Positions 48,801 to 57,032 of a stretch of 64,000 nucleotides of DNA are shown piece by piece (within the stretch, counting starts at the first letter, position 1; each line of letters begins with the position of its first letter). Below the pieces are notes generated by a model. It made no database searches and was not told where the DNA came from. It saw only the letters and a list, made by a program, of their open reading frames with translations. Made by a program: the position numbers and the translations under genes. Source of the DNA: CAVTTH01 sp963737545 (GTDB taxonomy: Bacteria; Verrucomicrobiota; Verrucomicrobiia; Chthoniobacterales; UBA10450); assembly GCA_963737545.1 (NCBI GenBank), contig CAVTTH010000003.1, positions 62,001 to 126,000 of the forward strand, in the 5' to 3' direction.

Positions 48801-51800
48801 GTCAACAGCGGCACACTTCAACTCACGGGCGGCGACGGCGGCACGACCACGGGAGACTTTAACATTGCGGCCGGAGCAGTCCTCCTTCTCAACAGCAACT
48901 TCAACTTTGGCGCGACCTCGGATCTGGCCGGCGCGGGCGTGATCAACTTCAACGGCGGCAGCCAGCAGTTAAACGGGACTTACAGCCTGAGCGATCTGAA
49001 CCTGAGCGGCTCGAGTCTGACTTCCAACATCGCCCTCAACGTCGCGGCCTTTAACTTCCTCAACGGCACTTTCACCAGCGCCCAACCCTTGAACGTGAGC
49101 GGCCTCTTTACCTGGAACACTGGGACCCTGACCGGGAGCGGAGCAGCCAATGCCAATGGCGGCCTGCTTTTGAACAGCAGCACCGTGAGCTTGAACGGCA
49201 AAACACTCAACAACGCCGCCGGTCAAACTACGACCTTAACCGGAGCGAGCGCACAGATCGCGTTCCTAAACGGAGCCATCTTTAACAACAACGGCACCTT
49301 CCTCGCTCAGAACAACAACTCCCTCTTTAACAACGGCGGCGGCGGCCTCTTCAACAACATTGGCACTTTCACCCGCAACACCGGCACCGGCACTTTCACG
49401 ATCGGCAACGGAGTCGTCTTGAACAACACCGGGACGGTCAACGTCAACAGCGGCACACTTCAACTCACGGGCGGCGACGGCGGCACGACCACGGGAGACT
49501 TTAACATTGCGGCCGGAGCGACCCTCCTTCTCAACAGCAACTTCAACTTTGGCGCGACCTCGGATCTGGCCGGCGCGGGCGTGATCAACTTCAACGGCGG
49601 CAGCCAGCAGTTAAACGGGACTTACAGCCTGAGCGATCTGAACCTGAGCGGCTCGAGTCTGACTTCCAACATCGCCCTCAACGTCGCCGCCTTTAACTTC
49701 CTCAACGGCACTTTCACCAGCGCCCAACCCTTGAACGTGAGCGGCCTCTTTACCTGGAACACTGGAACCCTGACCGGGAGCGGAGCAGCCAATGCCAATG
49801 GCGGCCTGCTTTTGAACAGCAGCACCGTGAGCTTGAACGGCAAAACACTCAACAACGCCGCCGGGCAAACCACGACTTTAACCGGCGCGAGCGCACAGAT
49901 CGCGTTTTTGAACGGCGCCATCTTTAACAACAGCGGCGCCTTCCTCGCCCAGAACAACAACTCCCTCTTTAACAACGGCGGCGGCGGCCTCTTCAACAAC
50001 ATTGGCACTTTCACCCGCAACACCGGCACCGGCACTTTCACGATCGGCAACGGAGTCGTCTTGAACAACACCGGGACGGTCAACGTCAACAGCGGCACAC
50101 TTCAACTCACGGGCGGCGACGGCGGCACGACCACGGGAGATTTTAACATCGCGGCCGGAGCGGTCCTCCTCCTCAACAGCAACTTCAACTTTGGCGCAAC
50201 CTCGGATCTGGCCGGCGCGGGCGTGATCAACTTCAACGGCGGCAGCCAGCAGTTGAACGGGACTTATAGCCTGAGCGATTTAAACCTGAACGGCTCGAGC
50301 CTGACCTCCAACATCGCCCTCAACGTCGCCGCCTTTAACTTCCTCAACGGCACTTTCACCAGCGCCCAGCCCTTGAACGTGAGCGGGCTCTTTACCTGGA
50401 ACAGCGGGACCCTGACCGGGAGCGGAGCAGCCAATGCCAATGGCGGCCTGCTCCTGAACAGCAGCACCGTGAGCTTGAACGGCAAAACACTCAACAACGC
50501 CGTCGGTCAAAGCACGACTTTAACCGGAGCCAGCGCACAGATCGCCTTCCTAAACGGAGCCATCTTTAACAACAACGGCACCTTCCTCGCTCAGAACAAC
50601 AACTCCCTCTTTAACAACGGCGGCGGCGGCATCTTTAACAACACCGGCACTTTCACCCGCAACACCGGCACCGGCACCTTCACGATCGGTAACGGAGTCG
50701 CCTTCAACAACAGCGGTAGCGTTAATGTGCAAACCGGGACACTCGCTTTCAACGGTGGATACATCCAGACAGCCGGCACGCTCGATCTCGCAGGCGGGAA
50801 TGTCTCGTCCAGTAGCGCGTTGCAAATCCAGGGCGGTCTTCTCACCGGCTTCGGCACGATCAACGCCGCGATCATGAACAACGCCATGCTTCGTCCGGGC
50901 CTGGCCCCCGGTGGATTGGCCGTGAACGGCAATGTCTCGTTGCTAAGTGCGTCAAGTCTCATCTTCAATCTGGGCGGCCTCATTCAGGGCAGCGAGTACG
51001 GATTCCTGAATGTGAATGGCACGGTCACGCTCGGCGGTCAGCTTCTCCTCTCCTTCGTCAACGGCTTCCAGAACCTCATTACTGGCAGCGACAGCTTTAC
51101 GCTCATGAGTTCGAGCAGCGCCTTCATTGGCGCTTTCACCAACATCGCTTCCGGTTCTCGCCTAACGACTAGCGACGGCTTCGGTTCGTTTCTCGTTACT
51201 TATTCAGGGAACACACTGGTGCTCTCGAACTACATGCCGATGGGGATGCTGGTCGCCGCAACCTGGCTGGGCGGGAGCGGCAACTGGAGCGACGCGATGC
51301 AATGGAGTCCAGCCATCGTCCCGAACAATGGGAACAATGGCGACACCTTCAATGTCGTCTTTGGCAGCGGTTCGCTCAATCAGGATATCGCGAGTGGCGT
51401 TATCATCCAGCAGTTACAAATGAGCGGGGGAACGTTGACTCTCAATAATCCGCTCACGCTCAACGCAGGCCTGCAATTTAGTGGCGGAACAATCAATGGC
51501 GGTGTGCTGAACGTTGCCGGAACGAGCACGCAGAGTGCGCTCATGAACGTTGGCGGCGTGACGATCAACAATTCGGGCAACTACACGCTCAGTTTTGACA
51601 ACAGCGATGTCTTCAGCGGAAGCGCCATTTTTGATAACTCGGGAGTTCTCGCAAAAACCACCGGCACCGGCACGGATGTATTCAACGTGGAACTTAACAA
51701 CACTGGAACGGTGTTCGTGCAAAACGGAACGTTGCGGCTGACAGGGGGAGGAACCAGTTCCGGGATCTTCTCGGCTTCATCCGGCGCGGTGCTGGCGTTG

Positions 51801-52115
51801 GCTGGCAATTATAGCTTCGCGAATGGCGCGATGTTTTCTGGCGCAGGTAGCATCCATTTGGAAGACGGCAGTCAGACGACTTTGAGCGGGACGTTCACAA
51901 ACAATGGCAACATTCTTTTCCAAAGTCTCGGCAACCAACACTTACCTGTTTCTCTCTGGCAACGTGACTCTCGCCGGCAACGGGACGATCACTCTGGACA
52001 ACACCGGCCTGGATCACATCTATGCGCTAAACTTTGGCGACACGTTAACCATTGGCGCCAACCAAACGATCCAGGGCGGGGGCAATCTGGGCGACAGCCA
52101 AACCAGCATCGTTAA
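42804..52115 (+). CDS. giant FecR-headed beta-repeat surface protein (open part)
   Basis: 3103 residues from ATG 42804. Signal peptide 1-30 (S-I-L-S-C-L-L-L-L-G-I-S-A-Y-A-A), FecR-like domain ~40-200 (G-T-A-V-R-T-G-T-E-S-R-T-E-L-T-F-T-D, L-G-A-N-T-I-F-S-F, G-A-L-L-F-Q-V-P-K-G), a Pro/Thr-rich stalk ~263-318, then beta-helix repeats of Asn/Gly/Thr. Three modules each open with a W-x-D-x-x-x-W motif (residues ~334, ~1607, ~2825) and end with an autotransporter-like segment (S-L-L-S-A-S-N-L-V-F-Q-L-G-G, V-N-G-F). Likely secreted and surface-exposed. An extra C at 51935/51936 shifts the frame; the last ~60 residues before 52115 are therefore junk. Confidence 0.85.
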   Translation: MSEFRSTHPRFTASASILSCLLLLGISAYAAQLKEAHVTQVVKDVKLLPEQAAPRPAAVNDPVRHGTAVRTGTESRTELTFTDLTITRLGANTIFSFDEGTRTMNLGSGALLFQVPKGSGGATITTSAVTAAITGTTGIGEFHPASSTRPKPLSKWLCLEGTFHLYLRNGQSIELGPGKAVSTDGTSFSKVLTFDIAQVMRTSLLVTGFNTPLASLDLIQIAEQRQLTGSTSLAANTTNLLSPTNLIDNADQGTTAIELESSPSTPTATPTPSATPTATPTATPTATPTATPSATPTPTPTVTPTPTVTPTPTPTPSPTPVAQTVTYNSSPNGLWSDPTVWNPNVIPNNDANGNTYNAVIAGGMLTQDIAPGVVIEELDMSGGTLVLANPLTLNAGLQFSGGSIVSGNLFIAGSSMQSATMGVSNTVITNSGIYDLALASGNAFSGGSSTFNNFGMLTKSTGPGVLNFNIALNNSGTVSVENGTLRLTPGGGIGGAFSISAGAVLELASNYTIGDATQIFGAGIFQLANNTTTTLVGTLTNNGTLSFANAGSGVDLRLSGSVTLAGTGIISLNNFSNNRIFANSSGDRLTIGSGQTIQGSGNLGIGQTTFTNNGIIIANQSNALVLQPGGGTADFINNGTFRADGGTLQLSGISGGIFTNNGTIEALNGSLVQLINNASLVGGTLATTGSAIHSLGSSLTNVTNNGDFVLDNNSTTTLIGTLTNNGTLTFANAGSGVDLRLTGPVTLNGIGTVTLNNFTNNRLFANNSGDRLIIGANQTIQGSGNLGVGQTTFTNNGTIRANQTNALVLQPGGGGADFTNAAGGIMEAVNGATLQFNGVSGGTFVNNSIVRALDGSIVEFRNGAIVTGSGSFLTFGTGLIQVANSATLDNLTFIGNLSLANNATTTLIGTLTNNGTLSFANAGSGVDLRLSGSVTLAGTGIISLNNFSNNRIFANSSGDRLTIGSGQTIQGSGNLGLGQTTFTNNGIIIANQSNALVLQPGGGTADFINNGTFRADGGTLQLSGISGGIFTNNGTIEALNGSLVQLINNASLVGGTLATTGSAIHSLGSSLTNVTNNGDFVLDNNSTTTLIGTLTNNGTLTFANAGSGVDLRLTGPVTLNGIGTVTLNNFTNNRLFANNSGDRLIIGANQTIQGSGNLGVGQTTFTNNGTIRANQTNALVLQPGGGGADFTNAAGGIMEAVNGATLQFNGVSGGTFVNNSIVRALDGSIVEFRNGAIVTGSGSFLTFGTGLIQVANSATLDNLTFIGNLSLANNATTTLVGTLTNNGTLSFANAGSGVDLRLSGSVTLAGTGIISLNNFSNNRIFANSSGDRLTIGSGQTIQGSGNLGLGQTTFTNNGIIIANQSNALVLQPGGGTADFINNGTFRADNAILQLTGGTFSNAGTITAINGGTLRFNATVNSSGLVDVGNSTLTATGTYTQSAGTFRLAGGSVQSSNALNFQGGLIDAFGNINAAIMNNAMLRPALGGSGLNVTGNISLLSASNLVFQLGGLVQGSEYGFIGVNGTVLLGGQLVLSFVNGFQASGSDVFTLMITNGLSGGFLNIASGGRLTTSDGSGSFLVDYSQNNLVLSNFVPSGMAIAAIWTGTSGNWSDGTRWSTNPNFPNNGQPGANDLYDATLSNGATITLDLPITIQRFTLTSGTVTGANPLTANQLFTWNSGTLAGGVNFNANGGLLLNSSTVSLNGSTLNNAVGQNATLTGAGAQIAFLNGAIFNNNGTFLAQNNNSLFNNGGGGIFNNSGTFTRNTGTGTFTIGNGVVLNNTGTVNVNSGTLQLTGGDGGTTTGDFNIAAGAVLLLNSNFNFGATSDLAGAGVINFNGGSQQLNGTYSLSDLNLSGSSLTSNIALNVAAFNFLNGTFTSAQPLNVSGLFTWNTGTLTGSGAANANGGLLLNSSTVSLNGKTLNNAAGQTTTLTGASAQIAFLNGAIFNNNGTFLAQNNNSLFNNGGGGLFNNIGTFTRNTGTGTFTIGNGVVLNNTGTVNVNSGTLQLTGGDGGTTTGDFNIAAGAVLLLNSNFNFGATSDLAGAGVINFNGGSQQLNGTYSLSDLNLSGSSLTSNIALNVAAFNFLNGTFTSAQPLNVSGLFTWNTGTLTGSGAANANGGLLLNSSTVSLNGKTLNNAAGQTTTLTGASAQIAFLNGAIFNNNGTFLAQNNNSLFNNGGGGLFNNIGTFTRNTGTGTFTIGNGVVLNNTGTVNVNSGTLQLTGGDGGTTTGDFNIAAGATLLLNSNFNFGATSDLAGAGVINFNGGSQQLNGTYSLSDLNLSGSSLTSNIALNVAAFNFLNGTFTSAQPLNVSGLFTWNTGTLTGSGAANANGGLLLNSSTVSLNGKTLNNAAGQTTTLTGASAQIAFLNGAIFNNSGAFLAQNNNSLFNNGGGGLFNNIGTFTRNTGTGTFTIGNGVVLNNTGTVNVNSGTLQLTGGDGGTTTGDFNIAAGAVLLLNSNFNFGATSDLAGAGVINFNGGSQQLNGTYSLSDLNLNGSSLTSNIALNVAAFNFLNGTFTSAQPLNVSGLFTWNSGTLTGSGAANANGGLLLNSSTVSLNGKTLNNAVGQSTTLTGASAQIAFLNGAIFNNNGTFLAQNNNSLFNNGGGGIFNNTGTFTRNTGTGTFTIGNGVAFNNSGSVNVQTGTLAFNGGYIQTAGTLDLAGGNVSSSSALQIQGGLLTGFGTINAAIMNNAMLRPGLAPGGLAVNGNVSLLSASSLIFNLGGLIQGSEYGFLNVNGTVTLGGQLLLSFVNGFQNLITGSDSFTLMSSSSAFIGAFTNIASGSRLTTSDGFGSFLVTYSGNTLVLSNYMPMGMLVAATWLGGSGNWSDAMQWSPAIVPNNGNNGDTFNVVFGSGSLNQDIASGVIIQQLQMSGGTLTLNNPLTLNAGLQFSGGTINGGVLNVAGTSTQSALMNVGGVTINNSGNYTLSFDNSDVFSGSAIFDNSGVLAKTTGTGTDVFNVELNNTGTVFVQNGTLRLTGGGTSSGIFSASSGAVLALAGNYSFANGAMFSGAGSIHLEDGSQTTLSGTFTNNGNILFQSLGNQHLPVSLWQRDSRRQRDDHSGQHRPGSHLCAKLWRHVNHWRQPNDPGRGQSGRQPNQHR
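43591..43760 (+). repeat. Pro/Thr codon repeat (stalk region)
   Basis: Degenerate 12-bp repeats encoding T-P-T-A and T-P-T-P about a dozen times. Separates the FecR head from the beta-helix in the giant protein. A shorter version (P-T-P-T-P-T-P-T) occurs in the second giant protein near 57140-57175. Confidence 0.85.
44391..46965 (+). repeat. 1116-bp tandem repeat, 2.3 copies, inside the giant gene
   Basis: The anchor CGGGACG(C/T)TGACTAACAA occurs at 44411, 45527 and 46643, exactly 1116 bp (372 codons) apart. Copies are nearly identical, including at third codon positions; the third copy diverges at ~46965. Each unit holds two related sub-repeats (L-I-G-T-L-T-N-N-G-T-L and L-V-G-T-L-T-N-N-G-T-L forms). 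Confidence 0.93.
47820..50690 (+). repeat. 642-bp tandem repeat, ~4.5 copies, inside the giant gene
   Basis: CTCTTTACCTGGAACA starts at 47820, 48462, 49104, 49746 and 50388, a constant 642-bp (214-codon) period. Units encode S-T-V-S-L-N-G-K-T-L-N-N, A-I-F-N-N-N-G-T-F-L-A-Q-N-N-N-S-L-F-N-N-G-G-G-G and T-F-T-R-N-T-G-T-G-T-F-T-I-G-N-G. Identity is very high at the DNA level, suggesting recent unequal crossing-over or gene conversion. Confidence 0.93.
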
Positions 52116-54110
52116 CAACGGGACAATCAATGCGAATGGATCCATCGCGCTTCAGATTGGCGGCGGCCGGGATTACCTTCACCAACAATGGGGTTCTTCG
52201 GGAAACTGGCAGCGGGCAACTCCAGCTAGTTAATAATTTGAACGTAGTAGGCGGCACGCTGGCCACAGCCGGCAGCCAGATCCACAGCCTTTCTTCGACT
52301 CTGACCAATGTAACTAACAGTGCCAACGCCGGTCTGGTGCTGAGCGACCTCAGCCAGACGACGTTGGTAGGGACGATGACAAACAATGGCAACATTCTTT
52401 TCCAAGGTCTCGGCAACAACACTTACCTGTTTCTCTCTGGCAATGTGACTCTCGCCGGCAGCGGGACGATCACTCTGGACAACACCGGGCTGGATCACAT
52501 CTACGCGCTAAACTTTGGCGACACGCTAACCATTGGCGCCAATCAGACGATCCAGGGCAGCGGGGATCTGGGAGCAGGCCAGACCAATATCGTCAACAAC
52601 GGGACGATTACGGCTAACCAATCCACACCATTACTGATTGCGCTGGGGGGTGGCAGCGGCTCAACGAACAACGCGACAGGCATTTTACAGGCGACCAGCG
52701 GTGGCATACTCCAACTTTCCGGGGGCACATTTACCAACAACGGAACGCTGCGAGAGGTTGGCACTGGTCTGGTGCAACTGACAGGTGGCATCAATGTAAT
52801 GGGTGGAACACTTGCGGCGGCCGGTAGTCAAATTCACAGCGTCTTGTCCACACTCACCAACGTAACAAACAACGCCGGTCTGGTGCTGAGCGACCTCAGC
52901 CAGACGACGTTGGTAGGGACGATGACCAACAATGGCAACATTCTTTTCCAAGGTCTCGGCAACAACACTTACCTGTTTCTCTCTGGCAATGTGACTCTCG
53001 CCGGCAACGGGACGATCACTCTGGACAACACCGGCCTGGATCACATTTACGCGCTAAATTTTGGCGACACGTTGACCATTGGCGCCAATCAAACGATCCA
53101 GGGCGGGGGCAATCTGGGCGACAGCCAAACCAGCATCGTTAACAACGGGACAATCAATGCGAATGGATCCATCGCGCTTCAGATTGGCGGGGACGGGATT
53201 ACCTTCACCAACAATGGGGTTCTTCGGGAAACTGGCAGCGGGCAACTCCAGCTAGTTAATAATTTGAACGTAGTAGGCGGCACGCTGGCCACAGCCGGCA
53301 GCCAGATCCACAGCCTTTCTTCGACTCTGACCAATGTAACTAACAGTGCCAACGCCGGTCTGGTGCTGAGCGACCTCAGCCAGACGACGTTGGTAGGGAC
53401 GATGACAAACAATGGCAACATTCTTTTCCAAGGTCTCGGCAACCAACACTTACCTGTTTCTCTCTGGCAATGTGACTCTCGCCGGCAGCGGGACGATCAC
53501 TCTGGACAACACCGGACTGGATCACATCTACGCGCTAAACTTTGGCGACACGCTAACCATTGGCGCCAACCAAACGATCCAGGGCAGCGGGGATCTGGGC
53601 GCGAGCCAGACCAGTATCGTCAACAACGGCACGATCACGGCTAACCAATCTACGCCGCTTCAAATTGGTGGCGGTGGTATCACCTTCACTAACAATGGCA
53701 CCTTGCAGGAGATCGGCAGCGGGCAACTCCAGCTAGTTAATAATTTGAACGTGGTAGGCGGCACGCTGGCCACAGCCGGCAGCCAGATCCACAGCCTTTC
53801 TCTCGACTCTGACCAATGTAACTAACAGTGCCAACGCCGGTCTGGTGCTGAGCGACAACAGCCAGACGACGTTGGTCGGGACGATGACAAACAATGGCAA
53901 CATTCTTTTCCAAGGTCTCGGCAACAACACTTACCTGTTTCTCTCTGGCAATGTGACTCTCGCCGGCAACGGGACGATCACTCTGGACAACACCGGACTG
54001 GATCACATCTACGCGCTGAGTTTTGGCGACACATTGACCATTGGCGCCAATCAAACGATTCAAGGCAGCGGGGACCTCGGAGGAGGCCAGACCAATATCG
54101 TTAACAACGG
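51890..54110 (+). repeat. ~481-bp repeats, about 5 copies, across the broken 3' part of the giant gene
   Basis: The block ACAA(A/C)NAATGGCAACATTC recurs near 51900, 52380, 52925, 53405 and 53888. Units encode L-V-G-T-M-T-N-N-G-N-I-L-F-Q-G-L-G-N-N-T and T-L-D-N-T-G-L-D-H-I-Y-A-L. Copies 1 and 4 carry the same extra C (AACCAACAC instead of AACAACAC); copies 2, 3 and 5 do not. Confidence 0.88.
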
Positions 54111-55282
54111 CACGCTCATCGCCAATCAGTCCACTCCGCTCACTCTCGATCCGGGTGGTGGCGCAGTAACAAACAACGGAACGATCGAGTCGGTGAGTAG
54201 CGGCGCCCTTCAATTCAACGGCACAGTCAATTCGAGAGGCACTGTTGATGTTGGCAGCGGCACGCTCACGGTCACAGGAAATTACACTCAGACGGCTGGC
54301 AGCTTCCTCGTTGCAGGCGGCACGGTGCAATCGAGCAACGATCTCAATTTCCAAGGCGGCCTGGTCGACGCGCACGGGACGATCAACGCCGCGATTATGA
54401 ACAACGCCATGCTTCGACCTGCGCTCGGCGGCAGCGGTCTGAATGTTACGGGCAACGTTTCGCTGCTCGCCGCTTCCAATCTTGTCTTCCAGCTCGGTGG
54501 TCTCACTCAGGGGAACCAATACGGATTCCTGAACGTGAACGGGTCGGTTGGGCTCGGCGGAAATCTGGTGGTCTCTTTCGTTAACGGCTTCGTTGCCCAG
54601 AATAACGACAATTTCACCGTCCTGAGTTCCACTGCTCCTCTTACCGGCATTTTTGCCAACGTTGCTTCCGGAGGTCGTCTCACCACGACCGACAATTCCG
54701 GCTCTTTCCTCGTAATTTACAACGGAAGCACTGTCGTTCTTTCCGATTTCGTGGCTGGACCCCGGCTACCTGCGACTTTCAACGGCACGGCTAATGGAGC
54801 AGTCGTCGCCGATGACGGCCAACCGATCGCGCTCAATACGAATCATGCGCGCGCGATAAATTTGGACATGGAGCTTGCGAACGAACGTCCTGCCGCCCCG
54901 AGAGGGATAAGGGCAGCAGTCAGCGGCGGCATTCCCAACCGCTCGTCCGCGCTGCCTCGACCCCCTCGAACGGCCGATGCGAAGCACACCGCCGGCGAGA
55001 GAAAGAGCCCGGACCGTTGCCATCCATCTTCGAGACTCCACCCAACTCCTCGAGTTGCTGGACGGGACGGAGGCCACGAAGATCCACGGAAGTGTCATCG
55101 TCAACGCCACGCGCGCAGCAAGATCAACCAATCGCGCTGGTCGAGGACGCGAAACACTGAACGATTCCCAGAACACACGCGCCAATGGAAGCGCGAATCG
55201 TGGCGATGATCGCCGGATGGATTCCATCAACAGGCGCGGAGGTGCGATGAATATGAGCCTCCCGGGCCGGGCGGCGAACTAA
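52116..55282 (+). pseudogene. continuation of the giant FecR/beta-repeat gene in shifted frames
   Basis: Beta-repeat coding continues without a break, but through successive +1 shifts near 51935, 52167, 53443, 53801 and between ~54890 and 54980. Frames open in turn: to ~52167, 52168-53443, 53444-53801, 53802-~54900, ~54977-55282. The last full module ends A-S-N-L-V-F-Q-L-G-G-L-T-Q-G. The final frame carries I-H-L-R-D-S-T-Q-L-L-E-L-L-D-G, matching the T-S-T-Q-Q-L-L-A-M-L-D-D tail of the second giant protein, so 55282 is probably the true end. If the extra bases are errors, the full protein would have about 4150 residues. Confidence 0.75.
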
Positions 55283-55334
55283 CCTCTCGTGGCAGGGACG
55301 GTGCGCCGCGCCGTCCGACTTGCATGGCTCGATC

Positions 55335-55358
55335 TGTAGCGGCGGTCTCTGACCGTCG
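55335..55358. repeat. half copy of the 23263/24109 palindromic repeat
   Basis: TGTAGCGGCGGTCTCTGACC followed by GTCG, the left stem only, in the 201-bp spacer between the giant gene and the stand-alone FecR gene. The right stem is missing, so it is a truncated or solo-end copy. Nothing else is seen in 55283-55483. Confidence 0.75.
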
Positions 55359-55483
55359 CCAATTCGAATGGGACACATGCGTTTGCGCGCGTTTTGGCTT
55401 GACCAAAACCTCCTGCTGCTTCACAAATTGAAGCCGGCAACCCGTTCAAGATTGCTTCACTGACCGAAAGGCAGTATCGGAAA

Positions 55484-56326
55484 ATGGCACGGCGTCTCAA
55501 AGGGATTACGAGTATGGAACAGCCATTCAAAAAAAACATGCAGGAGCGAATCACAGCGTGCACCGCCGTTTGCCTGCTCGTGTTCGGCACGACTTCGCTT
55601 CGCGCCGCTGGCGTCGAGGAAGCCCGCTTCACACAGGTTTTCAAGGATGTGAAGGTATCGTCGCCGCAGGCTGCGCCGCGCCCGGCCAGGCTCGGCAGCG
55701 CCCTCGGCGGAGGCGCGACCATTCGCGTCGGTCCAAAGTCACGCAGTGAATTGACTCTGGTGGATCAAACGATCGCGCGTCTCGGCGCCAATACGACCGT
55801 TCGATTGGCGGAAAGAGGACACACCCTGAACCTGGACGAGGGAGCAATTCTTTTTCAGACACCAAAAGGCGGGTCCGGTTTTCAAATCAGCACGGGCGCG
55901 ATCGTGGCTGCGAGTACCGGCGCCACCGGGCTCATCGAACGTCACGCCCACTTCTACATGAAGTTTCTTCTTCTGGAAGGAGAGGCGCGCGTTTCCGTTC
56001 CAACCCGCACCGGCGAATCGATCCTGATGCGCCCCGGGCAAATTCTTATTACAAAGCCGGAGGTTACTTCATTGCCGGACCCAGCCTATTTTGACATCGC
56101 GCGGGTGATGAAAACCTGCCAGCTGGTGAGCGAGTTTCGGCCTTTAGCCAGCAGGAATCTGATCGAACGCGAAGAACAAAAGCAAAGTGACCTGACAAGC
56201 AAGGGCACCTACGTCCCCTCGAATCTGGTCATCTTCGGGCGGGGCACCCTGGTTAGTCTTGTTCCGCCGGAGCCTGCCGGCACGAACGAGCACAAGACCG
56301 CGGCGAGTCCGCAACCCACGAACTGA
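55484..56326 (+). CDS. stand-alone FecR-domain secreted protein
   Basis: 280 residues from ATG 55484; ATGs at 55514 and 55538 are also possible and place the signal peptide (A-C-T-A-V-C-L-L-V-F-G-T-T-S-L-R-A-A-G) nearer the start. Mature N-terminus E-E-A-R-F-T-Q-V-F-K-D-V-K-V, FecR-like core I-R-V-G-P-K-S-R-S-E-L-T-L-V-D-Q-T-I-A-R-L-G-A-N-T, G-A-I-L-F-Q-T-P-K-G-G and a second strand block F-L-L-L-E-G-E-A-R-V-S-V. Same head as the two giant proteins, but ending in a Pro/Thr tail without beta repeats. No sigma factor nearby, so not a classical FecR regulator. Four bp separate it from the next start. Confidence 0.82.
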   Translation: MARRLKGITSMEQPFKKNMQERITACTAVCLLVFGTTSLRAAGVEEARFTQVFKDVKVSSPQAAPRPARLGSALGGGATIRVGPKSRSELTLVDQTIARLGANTTVRLAERGHTLNLDEGAILFQTPKGGSGFQISTGAIVAASTGATGLIERHAHFYMKFLLLEGEARVSVPTRTGESILMRPGQILITKPEVTSLPDPAYFDIARVMKTCQLVSEFRPLASRNLIEREEQKQSDLTSKGTYVPSNLVIFGRGTLVSLVPPEPAGTNEHKTAASPQPTN

Positions 56327-56330
56327 ATAT

Positions 56331-57032
56331 ATGAAAAAACGAGTCGGAAAAATCATGCCTTCAAAATTCACCATCACGACGTCAATTTTTTCCTGCCTCA
56401 TTTTGTTGGCGATTTCGATGCACGCCGCGGAGCTGAAGGAAGCGCACGTCACCCAAATCGTGAAGGACGTGAAACTGCTGCCGCAACAGGCCGCTCCGCG
56501 TCCGGCTGCGGTGAACGATCCCGTCCGCAATGGCACCGCTGTCCGCACCGGGACCGAATCGCGCAGTGAGCTGACTTTCACCGACCTGACCATTACCCGT
56601 CTCGGCGCGAACACGGTTTTCAGTTTCGATGAAGGCACCCGAACGATGAACCTGGGTAGTGGTGCAATCCTATTCCAAGTGCCGAAAGGCTCTGGCGGCG
56701 CGACCATTAAGACGGCGGCGGTGACCGCTGCGATTACCGGCACGACTGGCATCGGCGAATTTCATCCCGCCTCCTCCACCCGCCCCAAGCCCCTCAGTAA
56801 ATGGCTCTGTCTGGAAGGAACGTTTCATGTTTTTTTACCTAACGGTCAATCGGTCGAGCTGGGCCCCGGAAGAACGGTCAGCACGGACGGCACCCGCTTT
56901 TCCAAAGTACCTAAAGTTCGATATCGCCCAGGTGATGAAGACATCCCGCCTGGTCAACGGGTTCGACGAACCGCTGGCCAGCCTCGATTTGATTCAGATC
57001 GCAATCGAAGGGCAGCTGACGAACGTCATTAA
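56331..57032 (+). CDS. second giant FecR/beta-repeat protein, N-terminal part (frameshifted)
   Basis: Start ATG 56331. Signal peptide (I-F-S-C-L-I-L-L-A-I-S-M-H-A-A) and FecR head nearly identical to that of the 42804 gene (E-A-H-V-T-Q-I-V-K-D-V-K-L-L-P, G-T-A-V-R-T-G-T-E-S-R). Sense ends at S-K-V (about 56910), where an extra C (GTACCTAAAG against GTACTAACA in the other gene) shifts the frame; the last ~40 residues to 57032 are junk. The true continuation is the next entry. Confidence 0.82.
   Translation: MKKRVGKIMPSKFTITTSIFSCLILLAISMHAAELKEAHVTQIVKDVKLLPQQAAPRPAAVNDPVRNGTAVRTGTESRSELTFTDLTITRLGANTVFSFDEGTRTMNLGSGAILFQVPKGSGGATIKTAAVTAAITGTTGIGEFHPASSTRPKPLSKWLCLEGTFHVFLPNGQSVELGPGRTVSTDGTRFSKVPKVRYRPGDEDIPPGQRVRRTAGQPRFDSDRNRRAADERH

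Noticed and set aside
43591..54110. Regularly spaced repeats that could suggest a CRISPR array
   Set aside because: Units are 481-1116 bp and coding, with no short repeat-spacer pattern and no cas genes.
55484..56326. Stand-alone FecR as a classical sigma-factor regulator
   Set aside because: No ECF sigma gene or TonB receptor nearby, and the protein has a cleavable-type signal peptide like its giant paralogues, unlike inner-membrane FecR.
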